Assembly (NCBI GenBank): GCA_965277075.1
Contig: OZ255707.1
Location: 1,364,001-1,428,000, forward strand
DNA from: Lustribacter sp965277075
GTDB lineage: Bacteria; Vulcanimicrobiota; Vulcanimicrobiia; Vulcanimicrobiales; Vulcanimicrobiaceae
Direction: 5' to 3'
Length of the DNA: 64,000 nucleotides
Position numbers and translations under genes: made by a program. The notes below the pieces were generated by a model that did not search any database, was not told the DNA's origin, and worked only from the letters and a program-made list of their open reading frames with translations. Shown one piece after another: positions 16,819 through 25,483 of this stretch; positions within the stretch are counted from its first letter, which is position 1, and every line of letters starts with the position of its first letter.

Positions 16819-18276
16819 TTAGGGCGTCGTAACTTGCGCGGTCGTCCCCGCGGGCGGACGCGCGCCGGCAACCGGCGCCGTGAATGCAACCGTGCTTTTA
16901 TCTTGCAGGGAGTCGGGGCGCGTCGTGATCACCGTCGTGCCGCCGGTGATGTCCGCGGCTCGCACTTCGGCCGAGACATCGGTCTGTAAGCCGACGGTGA
17001 CCGGGACGAGCTTCGCTTGTGCGAATTGAAGCGGCGGGCCGGCGGGTTTCGCGGCGGGCGCCTTGCCGGCCGGCGCAGGCGGCGGTCCCCCGGCGCCGGC
17101 GGGCGGCGGAGGGAGCGGCACGACGGTGTAGACGGCCGATCCGGTATCGCTCTGCACCAGCGCGGTGGCGGGTACGACGATGACGTTCGGATGGAACTCC
17201 TTACGCACACTGACACTGACGAGCATGCCGCCACGCAGCGTATTGTCCGGATTTTCCTTGACCACGCGGGCGCGGTACGAAAGCGTGCCGTTCGTCGGCG
17301 TCGCGTTGACGTCGAAAATCGAACCGGTGAAAGTATGGCCGGGGGTGCTCGTCGAGCTGAACGACACGGGCGTGCCCTTCTTCACCCACTCCAAATCGTT
17401 GTCGGGCACGTTGATGTTGACGTAGACGGTGTCGGTCTGCGAAATCTGAACGATGCCTTGATTCGGGCCCGCGAACGCGCCCGGGTCGAGCAGCCGGTTC
17501 GTGATGATGCCGTCGAACGGCGCGTTCAACGACGCTTGCGAGATTTGCGTTTGCAGCAACTTCACTTGCGCGCGCGAACTTGCGAGGGTCGCGCGCGTCC
17601 CGGCGATTGTCTGGTTTTGAATCGGCATGGCATTTGCGCCCGATGCGCGGGCGTTGACCAACGCGACTTCCGCCTGACGTTGCTGTTCGCGCGAGTTGTT
17701 GAGGGTTTGTTGGGCCGAAACATAGGACGCGCGCGATTGCTCGAAAGTCGTTTGGGCGACGTAGCCTTGCGTGAAAAGCGTCTGATTCGAGCTAAAGACG
17801 AGCTTTGCGTTGGCCAATGCGGCAACGGCGGTCTGCACGCTGTTCTTCGCCGCCGCCAGCTGCTGCTGCGCCGTTGCGATCGTCGAGGATGCTTGCGAAG
17901 GCGTGACGTTGCCCTGCAGCGTCGCGCCGCCCAGCGATGCCTGCGCCTGCTCGACCTGCGCCTGTGCCTGCGCGAGTTGGGCGCGCAACGTCGAATCATC
18001 CAGCTTCGCGAGCAACTCGCCCGCGTGCACGCGTTGGCCCTCGTTGACGTAGACGGCAGCAACCGTCCCGGACTGCGGCGTGGAAAGCGTCGCATCCTGA
18101 CGCGGCGTGATCTGCCCATCGAGACTAAGGAATGTCGCGATGTCCTGCCGCTGAGCTTTGACGACATCGACGGCGACCGGCGGCGCGCCTTGCGGTTGGC
18201 CGCCGCCGTGCCCGCACGCGCTCACGGCCAATGCAACGAACACGGCGGCACCGATCGTGCGCTGAGTGCGAACCAT
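16819..18276 (-). CDS. HlyD/MFP-type periplasmic adaptor of an RND-like efflux system
   Basis: A 485-residue membrane-fusion lipoprotein with lipobox VSAC. GTVAAVYVNEGQRVHAGELLAKLDD is the biotinyl-lipoyl half, followed by a long coiled-coil hairpin rich in Gln/Ala, then NAPFDGIITNRLLDPGAFAG (the second lipoyl half) and beta-barrel domains. The C-terminal third has Pro/Ala/Gly-rich inserts. ATG 18276 has AAGGAG before it. It must pair with the TolC-like protein encoded just downstream; the pump itself is encoded elsewhere. Confidence 0.9.
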   Translation of the reverse strand: MVRTQRTIGAAVFVALAVSACGHGGGQPQGAPPVAVDVVKAQRQDIATFLSLDGQITPRQDATLSTPQSGTVAAVYVNEGQRVHAGELLAKLDDSTLRAQLAQAQAQVEQAQASLGGATLQGNVTPSQASSTIATAQQQLAAAKNSVQTAVAALANAKLVFSSNQTLFTQGYVAQTTFEQSRASYVSAQQTLNNSREQQRQAEVALVNARASGANAMPIQNQTIAGTRATLASSRAQVKLLQTQISQASLNAPFDGIITNRLLDPGAFAGPNQGIVQISQTDTVYVNINVPDNDLEWVKKGTPVSFSSTSTPGHTFTGSIFDVNATPTNGTLSYRARVVKENPDNTLRGGMLVSVSVRKEFHPNVIVVPATALVQSDTGSAVYTVVPLPPPPAGAGGPPPAPAGKAPAAKPAGPPLQFAQAKLVPVTVGLQTDVSAEVRAADITGGTTVITTRPDSLQDKSTVAFTAPVAGARPPAGTTAQVTTP

Positions 18277-18395
18277 GTTTCTCCTTCTTACCACGAGTAT
18301 CTGGGATTCGGGCGCGCTCTTGCGCACCCCCGACTCACGTACCGGTCGGACGCGCAAAATGATTCATCCGGTTGCAACGCGTATCCGTTGAGGCG

Positions 18396-18791
18396 ATGCG
18401 CGGAAAAATCGACGTGGGACGTACGTACCAGAGTCAAACGCGGGTCGAAGAATGGATGACGGCTGAGAAGGCCGGCAACAAGGGGGTAGACGTCGTTTCG
18501 ACGCCGATGCTGTTACAATTGGTCGAAGACGCGTCGATGCACTGCCTCGCTCCGCTCATGGACGAGAACGAGATCAGTTTGGGGACGCACGTCGACCTGG
18601 CACACCTCGCGCCGACGCCGGTCGGCTTGATCGTCCGGACCGAAGTCGAGGTGATCAAAGTCGACGGAAAGCGCGTCGAGTTCGCATTCTCTACGTTCGA
18701 CGAGCGCGAAAAAATCGCAGACGGTACGCACGAGCGGTACGTCATGACACGCGAGAAATTCGGCGAACGGCTCGAAGAAAAGCTCGGCTAG
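18396..18791 (+). CDS. Hotdog-fold thioesterase, FlK-like
   Basis: A 131-residue hotdog-fold protein. MLLQLVEDASMHCLAPLMDENEISLGTHVDLAHLAPTPVG is the usual FlK/fluoroacetyl-CoA thioesterase-like pattern, with Glu and His positioned as in the active site (E in LVEDAS, H in GTHVDL). ATG 18396 with GAGG close upstream is chosen over a TTG at 18372. It is divergent from hlyD and would hydrolyse an acyl-CoA; the true substrate is unknown. Confidence 0.8.
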   Translation: MRGKIDVGRTYQSQTRVEEWMTAEKAGNKGVDVVSTPMLLQLVEDASMHCLAPLMDENEISLGTHVDLAHLAPTPVGLIVRTEVEVIKVDGKRVEFAFSTFDEREKIADGTHERYVMTREKFGERLEEKLG

Positions 18792-18803
18792 TCGAGGGCC
18801 CTG

Positions 18804-20300
18804 TCACGAGAGCCGGACGCCGGCGGCCCGCGCGGCGGCGACGCCGCTGAGGCTCGCGCCGACGGTGCTTTGCCCGGGGAACACGGTGTCGCCCGCAAGC
18901 AGCAAGCCCGGGACGCCGCTGCGGTGCGAAAAGGCACCGAGCGTCGCGGTCCAGGGCGTCTGCGGTGCCCCGCCGACCAACCCGCGCGCACGCCCGGTGT
19001 AGTGCGCGAACGTGTGCGGCGTCGCGAGATCGACGAAGTGTGCACGCGACCACCCCCCGGGCAGAATGCGCTCGAGCGCGGCTCGCAACCGGCCGGCGTA
19101 GAGGTGCTTGCGTTCGGCGTACGTCCCGTCGCGAAACGCGCGCTCCCACGCGGCAACGTCGGTGTGCGTCGAGATCGTTAAGGCACGGCCGCCGTCGCGC
19201 GCGCGGCCGTGCTCGCCGGGAGCGGAGAACGAAAAAAAAGCCGAGTTTCCCTCGCCCAGCGGAGCGTCGGCATCGGCGAGGAGTTGATGGTGCAGCGGGA
19301 AGTCGTCCGGTACGATGCCGGGCGGGAGCGCGAGGTATGCCATGAAAGCACCCCAGCGCTGGGGCCGTTCCTCGAGCGTGCGCGCGAAGCCCGGCGGCTC
19401 GGGGAGCAGCGCGACGACGTTGGCGAGCGGTACGGCGGCGATGACGGTGCGGCTCGGCACGACGCGCCCGTCCGCAAAGCGGACGCCTGCGACGCGACCG
19501 CGGCGGTCGAGAACGATCGCTTCGACGAGCACATTGTAGGCAATCCGGCTCCCGGCACGGCGGACGACGCGCGCCAGCGCGATCGCGATCATCGAGGGAC
19601 CCTTCGTCAAATGAAATGTGCCTTCACGGGCGAGGTCGAGGGCGGTCGCGCCGTATGCCAAGTCCGCGTGTGCGGCGTCCGTCTGCGCGGTGATCAGGAG
19701 TTGCACGTCGACGAACGCCCGCAGCAGCGGGCTCGCCGTTCGCGGGAGGAGGTCGGCGAACGGGCGCCCGAGGGTCGCGACCAACGGGAGGTGCCGCGGG
19801 CGAAACGCGCCGAGCGCGCCGGCAATACCCGCACCGTCGACCGGGAGCATCGGAAACCGAGCGGAGAAGTCCCACGCTAGGTCGGCGACTCGTTCCTGAC
19901 GTCGCCAAAACGGCTCCGCTTCGGCCCCGAAAGCGCGCCGTCGCTCCGCCCGCCAGCGATCGTCGCCGTAGCGCACGACGGTCGCGTCCGGCAAATGCAC
20001 GATCATCGAGGGTTCGACCGGCGTAGCCGCGACGTTCGTCTCGAAGCGTTCGAAGAGCCGCCGGTGAACGCCGCGCCGGCCGAAGCCGCTCACCAGCGTC
20101 GCTCCGACATCGAAGCGGTACCCGTTGCGCTGATAGAATGAGGCACAACCGCCGGCGACGTTGTGCCGCTCGGCGACGAGCACGGCTCGGCCCGCGCGAG
20201 CGAGCACCGCGGCAGCGGTCAAACCAGCGATTCCGGCGCCGATCACGATGACGTCGGTGGGCTCGGAGACGGCGTTACCGTCTTTTTTGGGCGAAATCAC
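18804..20300 (-). CDS. FAD-dependent phytoene desaturase/carotenoid-isomerase-like oxidoreductase
   Basis: A 498-residue CrtI/CrtISO-type flavoprotein. DVIVIGAGIAGLTAAAVLARAG near residue 16 is the FAD-binding Rossmann motif, followed by AERHNVAGGCASFY; the C-terminal GLLLAGDTVFPGQSTVGASLSG is the second FAD site. Start is GTG 20300. It likely desaturates or isomerises a carotenoid or other polyprenoid, but no phytoene synthase gene is present nearby, so a different substrate is possible. Confidence 0.82.
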   Translation of the reverse strand: MISPKKDGNAVSEPTDVIVIGAGIAGLTAAAVLARAGRAVLVAERHNVAGGCASFYQRNGYRFDVGATLVSGFGRRGVHRRLFERFETNVAATPVEPSMIVHLPDATVVRYGDDRWRAERRRAFGAEAEPFWRRQERVADLAWDFSARFPMLPVDGAGIAGALGAFRPRHLPLVATLGRPFADLLPRTASPLLRAFVDVQLLITAQTDAAHADLAYGATALDLAREGTFHLTKGPSMIAIALARVVRRAGSRIAYNVLVEAIVLDRRGRVAGVRFADGRVVPSRTVIAAVPLANVVALLPEPPGFARTLEERPQRWGAFMAYLALPPGIVPDDFPLHHQLLADADAPLGEGNSAFFSFSAPGEHGRARDGGRALTISTHTDVAAWERAFRDGTYAERKHLYAGRLRAALERILPGGWSRAHFVDLATPHTFAHYTGRARGLVGGAPQTPWTATLGAFSHRSGVPGLLLAGDTVFPGQSTVGASLSGVAAARAAGVRLS

Positions 20301-20426
20301 GTGATTTTGACGACGTTCCGGGAATGGGCGCTCGGCAATCGCGTGGAACCCTTCAACGCTTGCTTTCGTTTACACAGGCAAGACGGCGCTGAACCGTACG
20401 CTCCGACGCTGATTGAATTGCCTCCT

Positions 20427-20495
20427 CAATGGGTAGGGCGGCACAGTCGGCCGCTGGGGAACATCGCTGAGCGACCGACCGTGCGGTGCCCATTG
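20427..20495. other. Long imperfect dyad, candidate structured leader or operator
   Basis: Nested complementary arms occur in order: CAATGGG 20427-20433 with CCCATTG 20489-20495; GCAC 20441-20444 with GTGC 20481-20484; TCGG 20447-20450 with CCGA 20475-20478; CGCT 20452-20455 with AGCG 20470-20473. As RNA this could lie in the leader of the minus-strand oxidoreductase gene. A weak TTGGGT-16-TATACA promoter for the plus-strand gene starts inside its right arm. Confidence 0.5.
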
Positions 20496-20549
20496 GGTAA
20501 CGCCCGGGCCTATCTATACATCTAGCCTTTGCTAAGGGAGAAATATTTC

Positions 20550-21959
20550 TTGAAACGACTGAGCACCGGGGTGCTGGCGGCAATTCTTGCCGTAGGCTAC
20601 GGGCTGACGTCGGTTTCGGCGGCACAGTTGACGGGTGCGAGTGGCAACATTGGTAACCTCGCTTCCCCATCAACCGTGGCGCAGGCCGCGTCCATGCCTC
20701 CCGCTGACTTCGGCACGCCGCCTTCGGGCGAAGTGCCGATCCTCTTCAACGATCGTCACGTCTATTCCAAACCCGATCGTCTGAAGCAAAACCGCGTTCT
20801 CGCCGCGCTCGTGCGCGGCAACGAAATCCTCGTGCCGCTGCGTTCGATGTTCGAACAAATGGGTGCGACGGTTTCGTACGATCCCGCTTCGAAAACGGCC
20901 GACGTCTCGAAGCCCGGCTCCGACGTCAAGGTGACGGTCGGCAAGCCGGAAGTCGTCATCAACGGCGAATCACGGCCGCTCGACGTCCCGCCCGAGATTT
21001 ACAAAGGCTCCGTCGTCGTCCCCGTTCGTGTGATTTCCGAGGGCATGGGTGCCTACGTTCAGTGGGTTCCCGATAAGCGTCTCGTCGTCGTGCGGTACGT
21101 CGCCGCGCCGGCTCCCCCGCCGCCGCCCCCGCCACCGTCCCCCACACCGAAGCCCCCGCCGCCGCCCCCGCCGCCCCCGCCGACCCCCACGCCGAGCCCG
21201 ACGCCGGTCCCGGTTCATTACGAGCACTTCATCGTCGGCGACTACATCTTCTCGCCCACGGTCTACAACGAGTTCTCGCAAGGTCATAGCGCGGGCAGCA
21301 GCGCTTCGTACGAAGGCCGAGCCGCGTTCGAATTCCCGCTCTTCAACCTGCCCTGGATGGTCGAGGGCGAGTATCGCAACTGGGCGTACCAGCACAACTC
21401 GACGTATCCGCCGCCGGGCACGACCAGCGCCGACTACGGTGCCGCACTCTGCGGACCCGGCGGTCCGGGCGACTCGACCGGCAGTTGCGTCGCAACGATC
21501 GGAAATGTCGGTTCGACCTACGTCCCCGGCTTCACGGTCCGCGATCAGAGCTACGATGCTCGCTTCGGTCTCAAAGTCGTCGATCCGCGCATCTACGTCG
21601 CGGTCGGCTATCTCTGGACCGTGAACAACTACGGCTACCCGCGGCTCAACGGCTTCGGATTCGGCCTCGAAAAGCTCCCCGACCTCGATCAACCGTTCTC
21701 GGTCTATGGCAGCGTGTATTACTACCCCTCGATTCAAGGCAATCTCGATGCGGCGACGTCACCGCTCTTTGCGGGTCAGACGTTGTCGTACCGCGATCTC
21801 AAGTATCAGGGCGGCATCACGTACACGATCGGCAACTTCGCCGGGTTCGGCGTCTTCCTCGACGCCAACTATTCCGGCGATACGCTGCGTGTGAAGAACC
21901 TCGCACCTGCGAGTGCCAACCACGGCGGCGCCGCGGTCGGTCTCGGGTTGAAGTTCTAG
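20550..21959 (+). CDS. Copper-amine-oxidase-N domain plus Pro-rich hinge plus outer-membrane barrel
   Basis: 469 residues. A signal peptide (cut near SVSAAQ) is followed by a copper amine oxidase N-terminal-like domain at about residues 65-185 (VPLRSMFEQMGATVSYDP and VPVRVISEGMGAYVQWVPDKR are its two repeat motifs). A polyproline/Thr hinge covers about 190-220 and a Tyr/Gly-rich C-terminal half ends in LGLKF, as in outer-membrane barrels. TTG 20550 is chosen because GGGAG lies 9 bases before it and the signal peptide begins there. Probably an abundant envelope protein linking the barrel to peptidoglycan or to a periplasmic partner. A hairpin follows the stop. Confidence 0.8.
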   Translation: MKRLSTGVLAAILAVGYGLTSVSAAQLTGASGNIGNLASPSTVAQAASMPPADFGTPPSGEVPILFNDRHVYSKPDRLKQNRVLAALVRGNEILVPLRSMFEQMGATVSYDPASKTADVSKPGSDVKVTVGKPEVVINGESRPLDVPPEIYKGSVVVPVRVISEGMGAYVQWVPDKRLVVVRYVAAPAPPPPPPPPSPTPKPPPPPPPPPPTPTPSPTPVPVHYEHFIVGDYIFSPTVYNEFSQGHSAGSSASYEGRAAFEFPLFNLPWMVEGEYRNWAYQHNSTYPPPGTTSADYGAALCGPGGPGDSTGSCVATIGNVGSTYVPGFTVRDQSYDARFGLKVVDPRIYVAVGYLWTVNNYGYPRLNGFGFGLEKLPDLDQPFSVYGSVYYYPSIQGNLDAATSPLFAGQTLSYRDLKYQGGITYTIGNFAGFGVFLDANYSGDTLRVKNLAPASANHGGAAVGLGLKF

Positions 21960-21980
21960 CCCGACAACGCTAACTCGAAA

Positions 21981-22008
21981 GAAGGCCTCCCGCTCGCGGG
22001 GGGCCTTC
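21981..22008. terminator. Bidirectional terminator between convergent genes
   Basis: GAAGGCCTCCCGC (21981-21993) pairs with GCGGGGGGCCTTC (21996-22008), 13 bp with one G-T pair. Short T stretches occur on both sides. It separates the barrel gene from the convergent 22040-22609 gene. Confidence 0.75.
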
Positions 22009-22039
22009 TTCACGTGTTCCGCCGTCTATTCGGACGGGC

Positions 22040-22609
22040 TTACGGCGACGGACTCGGCGAAGGCGGCGCTGCGGCGTCGCCGACTTGCGACGTCACGGAC
22101 GCGGTCGTCGACGTCTCCGACTTGACGCCGACTTTGTTCGACGCGAGTTCGACTTTCCCGACTTTGCCTTGCGCCGATTTCGGATAATCGCGCACGAGCC
22201 AAAGCATCGTCGCCTTTGCCTTCGCGCGGGCGATGTCGCTGTCGATCTTCGCGTAGAGACGCTCGAGCGTCAAGATCGAGCCCGGCAGCCACGAATCGCG
22301 CGGATACTTCTTCTCCCAATCGTGCAGCGCGTCTTCGGTCAGCGAACACGTGCTGACGATCGCGTCGCCCCTCGTCGGATCGGCGTCGACCTTCAGACCT
22401 TGATCCTTGATCGTATTGCGAATCCCGAGAATGCTCATCTTGAGCCGGCCGAAATATTCGTCGGCCGGCGCGACTTTGTATGTCAACACGCGCACGTTCG
22501 GAACAACGAGAGGCTTCGCCGTCGCATGAGCGCGCGGTAGCGGCGTATCTGCAAACGCGATACCGCTCATCCAAGTGACGAGTGATGCGCCGATCAACAA
22601 TCGTTTCAC
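22040..22609 (-). CDS. Exported hypothetical protein
   Basis: A 189-residue protein with a signal peptide (cleavage near GIAFAD). GTG 22609 has AAGGA 8 bases upstream. The body is charged and mostly helical (YFGRLKMSILGIRNTIKDQ, ITLERLYAKIDSDIARAKAKA), ending with a PSPSPSP tail. No known family is recognised. It is divergent from tldD. Confidence 0.65.
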   Translation of the reverse strand: MKRLLIGASLVTWMSGIAFADTPLPRAHATAKPLVVPNVRVLTYKVAPADEYFGRLKMSILGIRNTIKDQGLKVDADPTRGDAIVSTCSLTEDALHDWEKKYPRDSWLPGSILTLERLYAKIDSDIARAKAKATMLWLVRDYPKSAQGKVGKVELASNKVGVKSETSTTASVTSQVGDAAAPPSPSPSP

Positions 22610-22699
22610 GCTGCGTTCCTTGGGGACGTGGCGAAAACACCGGTAGATTATCCGTTCACCCAGCAGTATCGGCATACCCTGCGGCAAACCGTAGCGTTC

Positions 22700-24151
22700 A
22701 TGGAATTCTCAAGCGCCGCACAGCGCGTCCTCGACACGGCGCTTGCTCGAGGCGGAGCCTACGCCGACGTGCGTTTCGAGAGCACGCATAGCGAACGCAT
22801 CGAAGTTCGCAACGCCGACGTCAGCGATTTCAGCGACGAGCGCAGCGATGGATTCGGCGTCCGCGCACTCGTCGACGGCGCGTGGGGGTTCGCCGCGAGT
22901 GCGCGCTTCGACGAAGCCTCGCTCGATGAGGCCGCATCGCGAGCGGTGGCGATGGCGCGCGCCGGCGCGCTGGTAAGCGCGAAGCGCATCGGAATGATTC
23001 CGACCGACGCCTATGTTGACCGGTTCGTCACACCGCTCGAGCGCGACCCCGCGAGCGTTCCGCTCGGCGAACGCGTCGGACTGTTGCTCGAAGCGGAGCG
23101 TAGCTTGCACAGCGCGCCGAGCATCGCGGTCGGTCGGGCCTGGATCGATCTGTGGCGTACCGAGAAAGAGTTCTACTCGTCGGCCGGCTCGCGCATCGCG
23201 CAGACGATCTACCAAAGCGGCGGCGGAATGGCGGCACTTGCGGTCGGTGAAGGCGACGCGCAGACGCGCATGTGGCCCGGCGATCGCGGGATGTATTTCG
23301 GCGGCGGCTGGGAGGCGATCGAAGGCGCCCGGCTGCGCGAGAACGCGCAGCGCATCGGCGAAGAAGCGCATCAGTTGCTCGCCGCACCGCAGTGCCCGAG
23401 CGGGACGCTCGACATCATCCTCGGCGGCTCGCAAGTTTCGCTGCAGATTCACGAATCGTGCGGCCACGCCGCCGAACTCGATCGCATCATGGGATGGGAG
23501 GCGAATTTCAGCGGCACGAGCTTTCTCGATCCGGCCGAGCGCGGCTCGCTCCGGTACGGCTCGGGCATCGTGACGATTGAAATCGACAACACGATGCCGC
23601 GCGGCTTCGCGACTTGCGGCTACGACGACGAGGGTTCGAAGAGCGTTCGCGCCGACGTCATTCGCGACGGCGTCCTCGTGGGTTTCGAGAGTTCGCGCGA
23701 TACGGCGCAACAGATCGGGACGACGTCGACGGCGTGTGTGCGTGCGCAGAGCTGGCAGCACGTCCCGATGATCCGCATGTGCAATCTGAATCTGTTGCCG
23801 GGAAGCGTGCCGTTCGAACATCTCTTCGACGACATACGCGACGGAATGTACATGGAAGCGAACCGGTCGTGGTCGATCGACGACCGGCGGCTGAACTTCC
23901 AGTTCGGCTGTCAGATCGGCTATGAAATCAAGAACGGCAAGCGCGGAAGGATGCTCAAGAATCCGACGTACGGCGGCGTGACGCCGATCTTCTGGAACGC
24001 CTGCGACGCGATCGGTGATGCAGCATCGTGGTTCGAGTGGGGAACGCCGAACTGCGGCAAAGGGGAACCGATGCAAACCGGACGTACGACGCAAGCGGCA
24101 GCGCCGGCGCGCTTCCGCAACGTCGCGGTCGGGGTCGGCTATGGACGCTGA
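22700..24151 (+). CDS. tldD: TldD-family metalloprotease
   Basis: A 483-residue peptidase-U62 protein. The zinc motif reads QIHESCGHAAELDR near residue 250 (HExxxH), and GIVTIEIDNTMPRG is another conserved segment. It forms a heterodimer with TldE/PmbA and degrades unfolded or linear peptides; in some bacteria it matures microcins. The start at ATG 22700 has no clear ribosome-binding site. The partner gene follows with an 11-base overlap. Confidence 0.9.
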   Translation: MEFSSAAQRVLDTALARGGAYADVRFESTHSERIEVRNADVSDFSDERSDGFGVRALVDGAWGFAASARFDEASLDEAASRAVAMARAGALVSAKRIGMIPTDAYVDRFVTPLERDPASVPLGERVGLLLEAERSLHSAPSIAVGRAWIDLWRTEKEFYSSAGSRIAQTIYQSGGGMAALAVGEGDAQTRMWPGDRGMYFGGGWEAIEGARLRENAQRIGEEAHQLLAAPQCPSGTLDIILGGSQVSLQIHESCGHAAELDRIMGWEANFSGTSFLDPAERGSLRYGSGIVTIEIDNTMPRGFATCGYDDEGSKSVRADVIRDGVLVGFESSRDTAQQIGTTSTACVRAQSWQHVPMIRMCNLNLLPGSVPFEHLFDDIRDGMYMEANRSWSIDDRRLNFQFGCQIGYEIKNGKRGRMLKNPTYGGVTPIFWNACDAIGDAASWFEWGTPNCGKGEPMQTGRTTQAAAPARFRNVAVGVGYGR

Positions 24152-25475
24152 TGCACGCAGCGCGCTCGCGGCGCGCATCCTCGAACGTTCGCGCGCCGAT
24201 GCGACCGAGGCGATCGTCGTGAGCAACCATCGCGCGCTGACGCGCTTCACGCACGAGTTCGTTCATCAAAACGTCGACGTCGATGACGTGAACGTGCGCG
24301 TGCGCGCGGTGGTCGACGGCCGCACGGGCGTCGCCGAAACAAACCGTAGCGACGAGACGGCCATCGCTCAAGCCGTCGAACGCGCCCTCCGGATTGCATC
24401 ATTCGCGCCGCGCGACCCGGGGGCGCCGGCGCTGGCCGGAGCGGTGGTCACGCCGGCGGCGCCCGACGACGCCTACGTCGCCGCGACCGCCGCGACCAGC
24501 GCGGAGACGCGCGCGACCGTCGCCGCACAAATCTTCGCCCAGGCACAAGCTCATGATTGCTGGTCGTCGGGCTACGTGACGACCGCTTCGAACGGCGTGA
24601 CGATCGCGACGACCGCGGGCGCGCTCGCGTCGTTCGACGGGACCGACGCCGGCATCAACGTGAAAATGACGGCCGGTGATTCGACCGGTTTCGCCGAGCG
24701 CTATACGAGCGACGCGCGCGTGCTCGACGGTGACGCCGTCGGCGGACGTGCCGCAACCAAAGCGCGCACGAGCGCACATCCCATCGGCGTCGATCCCGGC
24801 GAGTGGACGGTCATCCTCGAACCCCCCGCGTTCGGCGAGTTGCTGCAGTATCTGGCCGGCCACTTCTCCGCGCAGTCGTACGATGAAGGATCCTCGTTTC
24901 TCTGCGAGCGCCTCGGGCAAACGGTACTCGGGCGGAACGTCACGATTCGCGACGATTACGCGCACGCGCTCAATCCCGGGATGCCGTTCGACTGGGAAGG
25001 CTCCCCCAAAGAGCGTCTCGCGATCATCGATCGCGGTGTTGCGCGCACCGTGCTTACCGACCGCCGCTGGTCGGAGAAATTACATCGTCCGAATACCGGC
25101 CACGCGTTACCGGCGCCCAACGGGCAGGGACCGTATCCGATGAACCTCGCCGTCGACGCCGGCACCGCATCGCTCGACGCGTTGATCGCATCGACCAAAC
25201 GCGGCTTACTCGTGACGCGTCTGTGGTACGTTCGCGTCGTCGACCAGCGCAAAACGATTCTCACCGGAATGACGCGCGACGGCACGTTCTTGGTCGAGAA
25301 CGGTCGAATCGGACGCGGCGTGCACAACCTGCGCTTCAACCAGTCGCTGGTCGACGCGCTGACGACCTGCGAACTCGGCGACACGCCGTCGCGCACCGGC
25401 AGCTATTCCTACTCCTGCGTCGTACCGCCGGTAAAATTTGAACGCTTCAACTTTGCTTCAACGACCGACTACTAG
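24141..25475 (+). CDS. pmbA: TldE/PmbA-family protein, TldD partner
   Basis: A 444-residue peptidase-U62 partner. The C-terminal domain segments GEWTVILEPPAFGELLQYLA and SFLCERLGQTVLG are typical. It lacks the HExxxH motif, as TldE does. The ATG at 24141 lies inside the end of tldD, so the two are made together. The N-terminal half is Ala/Asp-rich. Function follows the family: a TldD/E protease. Confidence 0.88.
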   Translation: MDADARSALAARILERSRADATEAIVVSNHRALTRFTHEFVHQNVDVDDVNVRVRAVVDGRTGVAETNRSDETAIAQAVERALRIASFAPRDPGAPALAGAVVTPAAPDDAYVAATAATSAETRATVAAQIFAQAQAHDCWSSGYVTTASNGVTIATTAGALASFDGTDAGINVKMTAGDSTGFAERYTSDARVLDGDAVGGRAATKARTSAHPIGVDPGEWTVILEPPAFGELLQYLAGHFSAQSYDEGSSFLCERLGQTVLGRNVTIRDDYAHALNPGMPFDWEGSPKERLAIIDRGVARTVLTDRRWSEKLHRPNTGHALPAPNGQGPYPMNLAVDAGTASLDALIASTKRGLLVTRLWYVRVVDQRKTILTGMTRDGTFLVENGRIGRGVHNLRFNQSLVDALTTCELGDTPSRTGSYSYSCVVPPVKFERFNFASTTDY

Positions 25476-25483
25476 GGTTCGGC

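Noticed and set aside
22709..24250. 513-codon minus-strand frame opposite tldD
   Set aside because: No domain and shadow-type composition; tldD with its HExxxH motif is on the plus strand.
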